A DNA stretch of 64,000 nucleotides from Salegentibacter agarivorans (lineage in GTDB: Bacteria; Bacteroidota; Bacteroidia; Flavobacteriales; Flavobacteriaceae): contig NZ_FOOH01000007.1 in NCBI RefSeq assembly GCF_900113135.1, forward strand, positions 107,360 to 171,359, given 5' to 3'. Made by a program: the position numbers and the translations under genes. Shown in pieces: positions 24,461 through 32,068 of this stretch; within the stretch, counting starts at the first letter, position 1, and every line of letters begins with the position of its first letter. Below the pieces are notes generated by a model, which was not told the origin of the DNA, did no database searches, and saw nothing but the letters and a program-made list of their open reading frames with translations.

Positions 24461-24537
24461 GGGGCGCGAAGGGATTTGGATTCCTGACCCTCCCGATGTA
24501 AAATCGGGATGCTCTGAACTAACTGAGCTAACTTTCT
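24461..24537 (-). pseudogene. decayed tRNA-Val copy
   Basis: The segment aligns along its whole length with the two intact tRNA-Val genes downstream (GGGCGCG 3' acceptor strand, AGCTCAGTTAGTTCAGAGC D-arm). The 5' acceptor strand no longer pairs, the T-loop TTCGAAT has become TCCAAAT with a broken T-stem, and the anticodon arm is replaced by a TCCCGAT/ATCGGGA stem with a five-base loop. It cannot fold as a normal tRNA. Confidence 0.7.
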
Positions 24538-24549
24538 GTAAAAATAAAA

Positions 24550-24574
24550 AAGATTTCCAAATTTTGGAAATCTT
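24550..24574 (-). terminator. hairpin terminator after tRNA-Val
   Basis: AAGATTTCCAAA and its exact complement form a 12-bp stem with one unpaired base. On the minus strand it is followed by a run of T residues, just downstream of the tRNA at 24584-24658. Confidence 0.75.
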
Positions 24575-24583
24575 AAATTCTTG

Positions 24584-24658
24584 TGGGCGCGAAGGGATTC
24601 GAACCCCTGACCCCTTGGGTGTAAACCAAGTGCTCTGAACCAACTGAGCTACGCGCCC
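24584..24658 (-). tRNA. tRNA-Val (anticodon TAC)
   Basis: On the minus strand the molecule begins GGGCGCGTAGCTCAG and ends CGCGCCC plus discriminator A, giving a perfect 7-bp acceptor stem. The anticodon arm is CTTGG-TTTACAC-CCAAG (anticodon TAC), and the T-loop is TTCGAAT. The 3' CCA is not encoded. An identical copy is at 24732-24806. Confidence 0.95.
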
Positions 24659-24694
24659 TAAATATCAATAAAACTAAAGCTTTCAATAAGCTAA

Positions 24695-24724
24695 AAAAAG
24701 GCTTCCTTTTATAGAAGCCTTTTT
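24695..24724 (-). terminator. hairpin terminator between the two tRNA-Val genes
   Basis: An AAAAAGGCTTC/GAAGCCTTTTT stem with an eight-base loop lies 8 bp downstream of the tRNA at 24732-24806 and has a T-run on the minus strand. Confidence 0.75.
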
Positions 24725-24731
24725 AATTCTG

Positions 24732-24806
24732 TGGGCGCGAAGGGATTCGAACCCCTGACCCCTTGGGTGTAAACCAAGTGCTCTGAACCAACTGAGCTAC
24801 GCGCCC
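24732..24806 (-). tRNA. tRNA-Val (anticodon TAC), second copy
   Basis: This copy is identical to the tRNA at 24584-24658 in acceptor stem, D-arm, anticodon arm (TAC) and T-arm. It is the first of the tandem set in transcription order. It reads GUA and, with wobble, other valine codons. Confidence 0.95.
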
Positions 24807-24872
24807 TATTCCTGAATGCGGATGCAAATATAGATTAGTTTTTAATCTACACCAAGAAAAATTTCAAAAAAA

Positions 24873-26093
24873 TTAAATTATTTCTGCAACGGTAAAAGTG
24901 CTTCCTCCAACAAACACCAGATCTTCATCTAAGGCCGTTCCCAGCGCAGCTTCGTAGGCTTCTGAAACCGAATCAAATAAGCTTCCTTCCAGCCCAAATT
25001 TAGCAGCTTTTTGTTGCAATATTTCAGTTTCCAATCCTCGAGGAACATCAGGTTTTGAAAAATAATAAATCGCCGATGTAGGAAATAATGGAAGAATTTT
25101 ATCTAAATCTTTATCGTTTACCACACCCAATACAATATGTAAGCGTTGAAACTTTTCTTTTTTAAGCTGTTTAAAAACCAGGCTTAAACCTTCGGTATTA
25201 TGTGCAGTATCACAAATCACTTTTGGTTTTTCCTTTAATATATCCCAACGCCCCTGCAAGGAAGTATGCAATTTCACACTATTAAGTCCGTTTCTTAGAC
25301 CATCTTCGGGAATTTCCCAGCCTTTTTTACGTAATACTTTTACCGCTCCCAGTACACTTTTTATATTCTTGTTTTGATAATCGCCCTTAAGATCAGTATG
25401 ATATTTATCGAATTTTAAATCTTCAGCAAAATAAATTTCTGAGTGATGTTGCTTAGCCTTTTCAGTAAAAATATCTGTAGTTTCTTTTTGTTTTTCACCA
25501 ATAACTACAGGAATATTATCTTTTATAATTCCGGCTTTTTCTGAAGCAATTTTGGCTAAGGTGTCTCCCAGGAACGCAGTATGATCTAAGCCTATATTAG
25601 TGATTACCGAGACTTCAGGAGTAATTATATTAGTAGAATCTAAACGACCACCCAGGCCTACTTCAATTACAGCAATATCTACCTTTTCCCTTGCAAAATG
25701 ATCAAATGCCATCCCTACGGTCATTTCAAAAAAGGAAAGTTCATTTTCAGTTAAAAAATCTCTGTTCTCATTGATGAATCCAACAACATTTTTCTTCGGA
25801 ATAAATTTTCCGTTTACCTTAATGCGCTCTCTAAAATCTTTTAAATGCGGAGATGTGTATAAACCCACTTTATAGCCAGATTCCTGTAAAACCGAAGCTA
25901 ACATATGGCTTGTAGAACCTTTCCCGTTAGTTCCTGCAATATGAACCGATTGAAATTTTTGATGAGGATTGCCTAAATGTTTGGCAAGTTTAATGGTGCG
26001 GGAAAGATCTTTCTTAAATGCCTGTGCTCCTACTCTTTGATACATAGGCAACTGCTGAAACATCCATTCAACAGTTTTGGTATATGCTTCCAC
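24873..26093 (-). CDS. folC: bifunctional folylpolyglutamate/dihydrofolate synthase
   Basis: The 406-residue Mur-ligase-type enzyme has the P-loop VHIAGTNGKGSTSHMLAS near residues 48-65, then GLYTSPHLKDFRERIKVNG and IEVGLGGRLDSTNII, all typical of FolC. It joins glutamate to dihydropteroate and extends the polyglutamate tail of folates. Its length is normal. The start codon lies directly next to the stop of tonB, so folC is probably the last gene of the exbB-exbD-tonB transcript, an arrangement that is positional only and does not imply shared function. Confidence 0.93.
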   Translation of the reverse strand: MEAYTKTVEWMFQQLPMYQRVGAQAFKKDLSRTIKLAKHLGNPHQKFQSVHIAGTNGKGSTSHMLASVLQESGYKVGLYTSPHLKDFRERIKVNGKFIPKKNVVGFINENRDFLTENELSFFEMTVGMAFDHFAREKVDIAVIEVGLGGRLDSTNIITPEVSVITNIGLDHTAFLGDTLAKIASEKAGIIKDNIPVVIGEKQKETTDIFTEKAKQHHSEIYFAEDLKFDKYHTDLKGDYQNKNIKSVLGAVKVLRKKGWEIPEDGLRNGLNSVKLHTSLQGRWDILKEKPKVICDTAHNTEGLSLVFKQLKKEKFQRLHIVLGVVNDKDLDKILPLFPTSAIYYFSKPDVPRGLETEILQQKAAKFGLEGSLFDSVSEAYEAALGTALDEDLVFVGGSTFTVAEII

Positions 26094-26912
26094 TTATTCA
26101 GAAAGTTTGAAGTTATAAATAATTGTGCCCACCTGGCGCGAAGGTGCGTTGTTATCGCTATTAAAGCGAGTAGCCATTGCAGCTCTTCTTGCAGGATCTG
26201 TAAGACAGGACGCACTGTTAGTTGTCCCTTTTACACCCGGCGTGGCATTAATAACCTGCCCGTTTTGGTTAACTTCTATACGCACTACCACTATCCCGGA
26301 TTCATTACAATCCTGTACAAATTTTTCTTTATTTATTGCCCGTCTTCCACCTAAGCGATAATTACCATCACCATCCAGGCCAGAGCCACTACCATAATAG
26401 GAACTCGCGTTAGGATCACCATCTGGATCGCCTTTATCGCCGGCCTGATTATCGTTACCTTCTCCACCACTTTCGGTTCCCGATCTTTCGGGACCGTTTA
26501 AAATACTACTCATAGCATCGGTAGTAGATTGGTCTGGTTTGGGTTCTGGCTTTTTAGCCGGTGGTTGTTCTACAGGCTTTTCCGGTTTCTTCTCAACTAC
26601 TGGCTTTGGCTTTTGTTTTTCCTGAATTACCGGAGCTTCTTCAATTTGCTGTGTCACCACTTCTTCTTCCACAACCGGTTCTGGCTGCGTTTGAGTTTCA
26701 GGAACGGTAGTTTGCTGAGGAGCAGATTGTACCGGCTCGGTAGGTTGCTCTTCTCCTGAACCAACTTCAGAAGTTCCAAAATTTATAGCAATACCACTCT
26801 CTGGTGGGGGATCTAAATATTTAAAGCCTAACAGAAATAGCAATGCAATTAACAGCACGTGTAAGATAACCGTGATGGTAAAAGATTTTTTTTCGTGTTT
26901 GGTTTCTAACAT
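26094..26912 (-). CDS. tonB: energy transducer TonB-like protein
   Basis: The 272-residue protein has one N-terminal membrane segment (ITVILHVLLIALLFLLGF). A long periplasmic Pro/Glu/Lys-rich spacer (about residues 55-125, with PKPVVEKKPEKPVEQPPAKK) and a Gly/Asp-rich stretch follow. The C-terminal domain resembles TonB/TolA (IVVVRIEVNQNGQVINATPG). TonB transmits proton-motive force from ExbBD to outer-membrane receptors such as the one at 55007-57769. The C-terminal domain has a pair of cysteines not usual in Escherichia coli TonB. It follows exbD by 8 bp. Confidence 0.88.
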   Translation of the reverse strand: MLETKHEKKSFTITVILHVLLIALLFLLGFKYLDPPPESGIAINFGTSEVGSGEEQPTEPVQSAPQQTTVPETQTQPEPVVEEEVVTQQIEEAPVIQEKQKPKPVVEKKPEKPVEQPPAKKPEPKPDQSTTDAMSSILNGPERSGTESGGEGNDNQAGDKGDPDGDPNASSYYGSGSGLDGDGNYRLGGRRAINKEKFVQDCNESGIVVVRIEVNQNGQVINATPGVKGTTNSASCLTDPARRAAMATRFNSDNNAPSRQVGTIIYNFKLSE

Positions 26913-26920
26913 GATTAGAT

Positions 26921-27313
26921 TTATTCGGGTTTAACCGCCAGAACGATTTTATAACTATTTCGGTTTGCGATATCCATAACATTTACTGCCTTTTCTATTG
27001 GCACACCTTCTTCTGCTCTTAAAATAATGGTTGGCTTTTCTTCGCCTGCCAGTTTGGTTTTTAAAGTACTTTCTAATGCCGACTGTGAAATACGTTCATC
27101 ATCTACATAGAACTGAAGGTCTTTAGTGATGCTTACCGCTACATTTTGAACACTGGTTGTTTTTCCTTTAGCCTTTGGAAGTATTAGGTCTAAGGCTTCT
27201 GGAGTAATTACCGGCGAGGTGAGCATAAAAAAGATCAACAACAGGAATACAATATCTGTCATTGAGCTCATACTGAACTCGGGGCTTACTTTATTTCTTC
27301 CTCTTAAATTCAT
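26921..27313 (-). CDS. exbD: ExbD/TolR-family proton channel subunit
   Basis: The 130-residue protein has one transmembrane helix preceded by MSSMTDIVFLLLIFFMLTSP, whose Asp is the proton-conducting residue of ExbD/TolR. A periplasmic domain ending in IVLAVKPE follows. It forms the energy-harvesting motor with ExbB and drives TonB. The gene lies 1 bp downstream of exbB and 8 bp upstream of tonB. Confidence 0.93.
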   Translation of the reverse strand: MNLRGRNKVSPEFSMSSMTDIVFLLLIFFMLTSPVITPEALDLILPKAKGKTTSVQNVAVSITKDLQFYVDDERISQSALESTLKTKLAGEEKPTIILRAEEGVPIEKAVNVMDIANRNSYKIVLAVKPE

Positions 27314-27314
27314 A

Positions 27315-28016
27315 TTAAGCGGGCTCGTTTAACAGGTCAAGGAAATCTACTGCGGTAGCTTCCATTTGGTGTACAACTTTATCGGTTTTCACCACTAAGT
27401 GGTTATAACCTATATAAGCGATAATACCCACAATAAGTCCGGCAACGGTTGTGGTCATCGCGGTATAAATACCCTCAGCGAGTGCTCCCATTTGTGCCTG
27501 TCCACTACTTGTTGCCAATTCATGAAATGCAATTACCATACCTATAACTGTTCCAAGGAAACCAATCATTGGAGCTGCACCTGCAATAGTAGCCAAAATA
27601 CTTACATTCTTCTCCAGTTTGTAAACTTCTAAGCGACCTGCATTTTCTATGGCGGTATTAATATCTTCTAACGGACTTCCAATTCGGGAAATTCCTTTTT
27701 CGGTTAACCTGGCCACTGGAGAATCACTTTGTGCACAGCGCATTTTAGCCGATTCTATATTTCCGTTTAAAACGTTATCCTTTATTTGAAGCATAAAATT
27801 TTTATCTACCTGACTGGCCGACTTTATCGCAAACAGCCTCTCGAAGTAAATATAAACTGCCGCAAACAACAGGATAAAAAGAATAAGGATGATGATTTGG
27901 CCTCCAAGGCCTCCACTAAGCATTAAATCGAATAAAGACAGGGTTTTTTCTTCCACTACCGGTTCTGCCTCCTGGGCGGCTTCGGCAACGCCGTCCTGCT
28001 GAAAAAAGTATAGCAT
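27315..28016 (-). CDS. exbB: ExbB/TolQ/MotA-family proton channel protein
   Basis: The 233-residue protein has three transmembrane segments (about residues 35-55, 135-160 and 180-205). The characteristic ATIAGAAPMIGFLGTVIGMV and ALAEGIYTAMTTTVAGLIVG motifs are present. It forms the pentameric proton channel around ExbD. The N-terminus has an extra EAAQEAEPVVEEK stretch before the first membrane segment. A promoter with a TAAATTTG -7 box lies 55 bp upstream of the ATG. Confidence 0.93.
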   Translation of the reverse strand: MLYFFQQDGVAEAAQEAEPVVEEKTLSLFDLMLSGGLGGQIIILILFILLFAAVYIYFERLFAIKSASQVDKNFMLQIKDNVLNGNIESAKMRCAQSDSPVARLTEKGISRIGSPLEDINTAIENAGRLEVYKLEKNVSILATIAGAAPMIGFLGTVIGMVIAFHELATSSGQAQMGALAEGIYTAMTTTVAGLIVGIIAYIGYNHLVVKTDKVVHQMEATAVDFLDLLNEPA

Positions 28017-28070
28017 AGGTTTCTATTAGGGTTTTTAATGTAACGTGATAAACCAGATTTAATTGTAATC

Positions 28071-28100
28071 CAAATTTAGTAAAATAATCAGCAGTGCAAA
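28071..28100 (-). promoter_or_regulatory. promoter of the exbB-exbD-tonB-folC operon
   Basis: On the minus strand TTTG (28097-28100) is followed after 18 bp by TAAATTTG (28071-28078). This fits the Bacteroidota TTTG-N19-TAnnTTTG consensus with one base less in the spacer. Confidence 0.55.
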
Positions 28101-28162
28101 CCGCTTTGTCTCAAATGGCAGTTTTTTATTTTTTAAAGCGCATTTTAAATGATTTTATTCAT

Positions 28163-28188
28163 AAAAAAATCCCGCTCAAAAGCGGGAT
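28163..28188 (-). terminator. hairpin terminator after the amino-acid dehydrogenase gene
   Basis: ATCCCGCT-CAAA-AGCGGGAT forms an 8-bp GC-rich stem. On the minus strand it is followed by seven T residues, 49 bp downstream of the gene ending at 28237. Confidence 0.85.
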
Positions 28189-28236
28189 CTTCAGAAATAA
28201 TCTCAATCAACTAAAATTACAAGATTAATCAAAAAC

Positions 28237-29463
28237 TTATACCAATTGCTTCAGCGCTACTTCAAAAGCTGTTTTGCTGATATTGGTTTTACTACTATTG
28301 TTATCGTAAGTATTCTGTATGGCATTTTTAATGGTCATAGAAGTATCATTAAAAATAGACTCATCTGTCATTTGTACTCTTCTTTCCATAAAATAAGCGA
28401 AAACTCTCGCCATTCCACAGTTTGCAATAAAATCAGGGATTAAGCTGACTTTCTCGTCGGTAGATTCCATAATCGAACCGAAGAAAATTTCTTTATCAGC
28501 AAAAGGAACGTTGGCTCCACTTGTAATTACCTCTAACTTTCTTTCTATCAAATTATTAATTTGATCCTGGGTAATTAATCGGGAAGCGGCACAAGGTGCA
28601 AAGATCTCCGCATCAAGCTCCCAAATCTTTTCATTAATTTCTTCAAAAGGAATTAAATTATCGTGTTTAATTGTATTCCCTTCCTTGTTAAGAAAAAGCT
28701 CTTTAATTTCTTCAAAAGTAAATCCGTCTTCGTTAATTAAACCGCCAACGCGATCTATTATTCCAACAATCTTAACACCCATTTGCGAAAGGTAATAAGC
28801 TGCGGCAGAACCAACATTTCCAAAGCCCTGAACAATTGCCTTTTTCTCGGTTACATCGCCACCATAAATATCGTAATAATGTTTAACCGATTCGGCTACG
28901 CCGTAACCGGTAATCATATCGGCAACCGTATATTTACGGGTAACATCTGGTGAAAATCGAGTGTTTTCTAAAACTTTAATAACTCCCTGGCGTAACTGGC
29001 CAATTCTATTAATTTTATCGGCTTCACTGGGTTTAAAGTGCCCGTTGAAAACACCTTCCTGCGGATGCCATACACCACAATCTTCAGTAATTGGAATTAC
29101 TTCATTTATTTCATCTACATTTAGATCGCCACCGGTACCATAGTAACTCTTCAACAATGGAGAAACCGCTTTATACCAACGCTCTAAAACGCCTTTTTTT
29201 CGAGGATCATTAGGATCGAAATTTATACCCGATTTAGCGCCACCAATTGGAGGTCCGGAAACGGTGAATTTCACTTCCATAGTTTTGGCTAGTGAAAGCA
29301 CTTCATTTTGATCTAATCCTACACGCATTCTTGTACCTCCACCGGCAGCACCACCGCGTAGAGAATTTATTACCGCCCAACCTTCGGCTTCGGTTTCAGA
29401 ATCTTTCCAGTTGAAAACGATTTCGGGTTCTTTATTTTCGTATAATTTTAATAATTCCTTCAT
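28237..29463 (-). CDS. Glu/Leu/Phe/Val dehydrogenase
   Basis: The 408-residue enzyme belongs to the amino-acid dehydrogenase superfamily. The substrate-binding GGGTRMRVG and catalytic lysine region PIGGAKSGINFDP are near residues 40-85. The NAD(P)-binding motif VQGFGNVGSAAAYYL is near 213-227, and GANVPFADKEI follows. It interconverts an amino acid (glutamate or a branched-chain or aromatic one) and its keto acid with ammonia. The sequence does not decide which. A -7 box TATATTTG lies 18 bp upstream on the minus strand, and a strong terminator follows. Confidence 0.9.
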   Translation of the reverse strand: MKELLKLYENKEPEIVFNWKDSETEAEGWAVINSLRGGAAGGGTRMRVGLDQNEVLSLAKTMEVKFTVSGPPIGGAKSGINFDPNDPRKKGVLERWYKAVSPLLKSYYGTGGDLNVDEINEVIPITEDCGVWHPQEGVFNGHFKPSEADKINRIGQLRQGVIKVLENTRFSPDVTRKYTVADMITGYGVAESVKHYYDIYGGDVTEKKAIVQGFGNVGSAAAYYLSQMGVKIVGIIDRVGGLINEDGFTFEEIKELFLNKEGNTIKHDNLIPFEEINEKIWELDAEIFAPCAASRLITQDQINNLIERKLEVITSGANVPFADKEIFFGSIMESTDEKVSLIPDFIANCGMARVFAYFMERRVQMTDESIFNDTSMTIKNAIQNTYDNNSSKTNISKTAFEVALKQLV

Positions 29464-29481
29464 TTATACTCTAATTTTTCG

Positions 29482-29489
29482 CAAATATA
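29482..29489 (-). promoter_or_regulatory. -7 promoter element for the amino-acid dehydrogenase gene
   Basis: TATATTTG on the minus strand matches TAnnTTTG and lies 18 bp before the ATG at 29463. No clear -33 TTG is seen at the right distance. Confidence 0.45.
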
Positions 29490-29528
29490 TAAACTAAGTA
29501 GTATATTTTTAATTTTTCAGCAAAAAGT

Positions 29529-30593
29529 TTAGATCTCATAAATTACTCCGGAAGAATGGTCTTTTTTAGCCCCGGTGACCGATTTTAATACATTTACCTC
29601 ATCCCGAAGCTTTAAAACGCCAAGCAATCCAAAAATTAAAGCTTCTTTATAATTAATAATTTCATCTGAAGGAATCGTGAAATGACATTTAGACTCATTT
29701 TTTAAAAGCCTGATTAAAAAATTATTAAAAGTCCCACCGCCGGTCATAAAAACTTTTGAATTGGGATCGTTATCCAGGGTTTTTGCAATTTGCTTAGCCA
29801 CGTGAACAGTATAAGTATGAAGAATATCCTGGAGGTTTTCTTCGTGTTTTTCCAAAACAGGGAAAACTTCAGACTTCACCCATTCTATTCCTAAGGATTT
29901 TGGTGGTTTTTGCGCATAAAATGCAAGCTTATTAAGCTTCTTAAGCAAGTCCTCATTCAAATTGCCAGCCGCCGCCAGTTTTCCACCTTCGTCAAATTCT
30001 TTTCCTAATTTTTGAGCGTAATAATTCAAAACGGTATTTACGGCACAAATATCATAAGCCAAACGTTCCCCACTTTTGTCGGTAGAAATATTTGCGAATC
30101 CGCCTAAATTCAAACAATATTTATAATCTGAAAAAAGCAATTGATCGCCAATTGGCACTAACGGAGCACCCTGCCCGCCAAACTCTACATCCTGAACTCT
30201 AAAATCGCAAATTACGGTTTGTCCAGATAGGTAAGCGATTTCTGGTAAATTCCCAATTTGCAAGGTGTAATTATTTTCAGGCTCATGTTTAATGGTATGC
30301 CCGTGGCTACAAACCGCATCAATATCTTTAATGTGATGATTTTCAATAAACCGGGAAATAATTCCGGCGAGAAAATTCGTGTATTTTTTGTTAAGCTCTT
30401 CTAAGCGTTCTTCAGAATAATTAATAGCGGCCGCTAAAGTTTCCTGCCAATTTAACGGGTAAGGAATGGTTTCAGCCTTCAAAATCTTATAACTCCAGGA
30501 GTTTTTAAAATCGAAATTCACATAGACCAAATCGATGCCATCTAAGGATGTCCCCGACATTACACCAATAACTTTATAATTTGCTTTTTTCAT
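29529..30593 (-). CDS. anmK: anhydro-N-acetylmuramic acid kinase
   Basis: AnmK phosphorylates and opens the 1,6-anhydro ring of anhydro-MurNAc during cell-wall recycling. The protein starts with YKVIGVMSGTSLDGIDLVYV, the family's N-terminal phosphate-binding motif, and has VFMTGGGTFNNFLIRLL near the C-terminus. An upstream ATG at 30656 would add 21 residues unlike the family and would run into the promoter region of the divergent gene. The ATG at 30591-30593 is the better start and gives 354 residues. Confidence 0.9.
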   Translation of the reverse strand: MKKANYKVIGVMSGTSLDGIDLVYVNFDFKNSWSYKILKAETIPYPLNWQETLAAAINYSEERLEELNKKYTNFLAGIISRFIENHHIKDIDAVCSHGHTIKHEPENNYTLQIGNLPEIAYLSGQTVICDFRVQDVEFGGQGAPLVPIGDQLLFSDYKYCLNLGGFANISTDKSGERLAYDICAVNTVLNYYAQKLGKEFDEGGKLAAAGNLNEDLLKKLNKLAFYAQKPPKSLGIEWVKSEVFPVLEKHEENLQDILHTYTVHVAKQIAKTLDNDPNSKVFMTGGGTFNNFLIRLLKNESKCHFTIPSDEIINYKEALIFGLLGVLKLRDEVNVLKSVTGAKKDHSSGVIYEI

Positions 30594-30617
30594 ATTCGTA
30601 AAATTAATTAAACTAAA

Positions 30618-30648
30618 TTGAAAATTACATACCAAAACTTTATCTTTG
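30618..30648 (+). promoter_or_regulatory. promoter of the acyl-CoA dehydrogenase gene
   Basis: TTG (30618-30620), a 20-bp spacer and TATCTTTG (30641-30648) match the Bacteroidota promoter consensus. The ATG follows 38 bp downstream of the -7 box. Confidence 0.6.
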
Positions 30649-30686
30649 GCTACCAAAATTAGATTTTCCTAAATTAAAATAATAAT

Positions 30687-31829
30687 ATGGATTTCAAACT
30701 TACAGAAGAACATATAATGATTCGCGATGCCGCGCGTGATTTTGCCAAAAACGAATTATTGCCCGGTGTGATAGAGAGAGACGAGAAACAGGAGTTTCCC
30801 GCAGAGCAGGTGAAAAAGATGGGAGAGCTTGGTTTTCTTGGCATGATGGCTTCTCCAGAATTTGGCGGCGGCGGTATGGATACCATTTCATACATTCTTG
30901 CCATGGAAGAAATTTCGAAAATAGATGCTTCTGCTTCTGTAGTGATGTCGGTTAATAATTCTTTGGTTTGCTGGGGCCTTGATACCTACGGAAACCAGGA
31001 GCAAAAAGAAAAATATCTTTCTAAATTAACCACCGGCGAAAAACTTGGAGCCTTTTGTTTATCTGAACCCGAAGCCGGAAGTGACGCAACTTCACAACGA
31101 ACTACAGCAATAGATAAAGGAGACCATTATTTATTGAACGGAACAAAAAACTGGATCACCAATGGAAATTCAGCCGACTATTATATTGTAATTGCACAAA
31201 CCGATCGTGAGAAAAAACATAAAGGGATTAATGCTTTTATAGTAGAAAAAGGAGTTGAAGGTTTTGAAATTGGACCCAAAGAACAAAAAATGGGAATTCG
31301 CGGAAGCGATACGCATTCATTAAATTTTAATGATGTAAAAGTTCCAAAAGAGAATAGAATTGGCGAAGATGGATTCGGATTTAAATTCGCTATGAAAACA
31401 CTTTCTGGTGGTAGAATTGGGATTGCAGCCCAGGCTTTAGGTATTGCTTCAGGCGCCTACGAGTTGGCTTTAGATTATTCTAAACAACGAAAAGCATTTG
31501 GTACCGAAATTTGTAATCACCAGGCAATTGCTTTTAAACTAGCCGATATGTATACTTCAATTGAAGCATCAAGACACCTTGTAATGAAGGCTGCCTGGGA
31601 TAAAGACCAGGGCAATAATTACGACCTTACCGGTGCTATGGCTAAAGTTTATGCTTCAAAAACCGCAATGGATGTTTCTACTGAAGCTGTACAGGTACAC
31701 GGCGGTAACGGCTATGTAAAAGAATACCACGTAGAGCGCTTAATGCGCGATGCAAAAATTACCCAGATATACGAAGGAACTTCAGAAATTCAAAAAATTG
31801 TAATTTCAAGGGCTATCCTTAAAGATTAA
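30687..31829 (+). CDS. acyl-CoA dehydrogenase
   Basis: The 380-residue FAD enzyme has the three-domain acyl-CoA dehydrogenase fold. The flavin-binding motif CLSEPEAGSDATSQRTTA is near residue 125, the adenine-binding QVHGGNGYVKEYHVERLMRD near 333, and the catalytic glutamate sits in IYEGTSEIQ (about 362-370). This position of the catalytic base is that of short-chain/butyryl-CoA dehydrogenases. It would oxidise short-chain acyl-CoAs in fatty or amino acid breakdown. It is monocistronic with its own promoter and terminator. Confidence 0.93.
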   Translation: MDFKLTEEHIMIRDAARDFAKNELLPGVIERDEKQEFPAEQVKKMGELGFLGMMASPEFGGGGMDTISYILAMEEISKIDASASVVMSVNNSLVCWGLDTYGNQEQKEKYLSKLTTGEKLGAFCLSEPEAGSDATSQRTTAIDKGDHYLLNGTKNWITNGNSADYYIVIAQTDREKKHKGINAFIVEKGVEGFEIGPKEQKMGIRGSDTHSLNFNDVKVPKENRIGEDGFGFKFAMKTLSGGRIGIAAQALGIASGAYELALDYSKQRKAFGTEICNHQAIAFKLADMYTSIEASRHLVMKAAWDKDQGNNYDLTGAMAKVYASKTAMDVSTEAVQVHGGNGYVKEYHVERLMRDAKITQIYEGTSEIQKIVISRAILKD

Positions 31830-31852
31830 TTTTCTTGTTAATTATTGAATTT

Positions 31853-31884
31853 AAGTCCGGTTTTTCTAAAATCGGACTTTTTTT
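31853..31884 (+). terminator. hairpin terminator after the acyl-CoA dehydrogenase gene
   Basis: An AAGTCCG/CGGACTT stem with a 12-13-base loop is followed by a run of seven T residues. Confidence 0.8.
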
Positions 31885-32033
31885 ATGGACTAAGACTACC
31901 TGCTATGTTTATAGAATCAATAATAGAAAAGGGGTCAAATTACATAATTATCATTTATAACAATTTTAATTGTTTTTACTGAATTTCTTCTTACTTTAAG
32001 TTAGAAACGCTTCATAATATTTATCTAATTAGG

Positions 32034-32041
32034 TAATTTTG
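32034..32041 (+). promoter_or_regulatory. -7 promoter element for gltBD
   Basis: TAATTTTG fits TAnnTTTG exactly and lies 27 bp before the gltB ATG. No good TTG is present at the expected -33 distance, so an activator may be involved. Confidence 0.45.
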
Positions 32042-32068
32042 AGACGATAACTTAAGGACGAAAAGGAC

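Larger units (their letters stand above)
24325..24872. other. 548-bp RNA-gene region without protein genes
   Basis: This stretch between the monooxygenase and folC genes holds two tRNA-Val genes, a decayed tRNA-like copy and two terminator hairpins. The open reading frames on both strands are translations of tRNA sequence and are not genes. Confidence 0.85.

Noticed and set aside
24386..24643. Reading frames across the tRNA region on both strands
   Set aside because: They are translations of the tRNA-Val copies (repeated motif GSGVRIPSRP and its antisense). The nucleotide sequence folds as tRNA, and no start or context supports a protein gene.
26529..26759. Plus-strand frame rich in Trp, Phe and Leu opposite tonB
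   Set aside because: It is the antisense of the Pro/Glu/Lys-rich TonB spacer; the biased composition comes from the codons of that gene.
32034..32068. Possible riboswitch or attenuator before gltB
   Set aside because: Only about 27 bases separate the -7 box from the ATG, which leaves no room for a structured leader.
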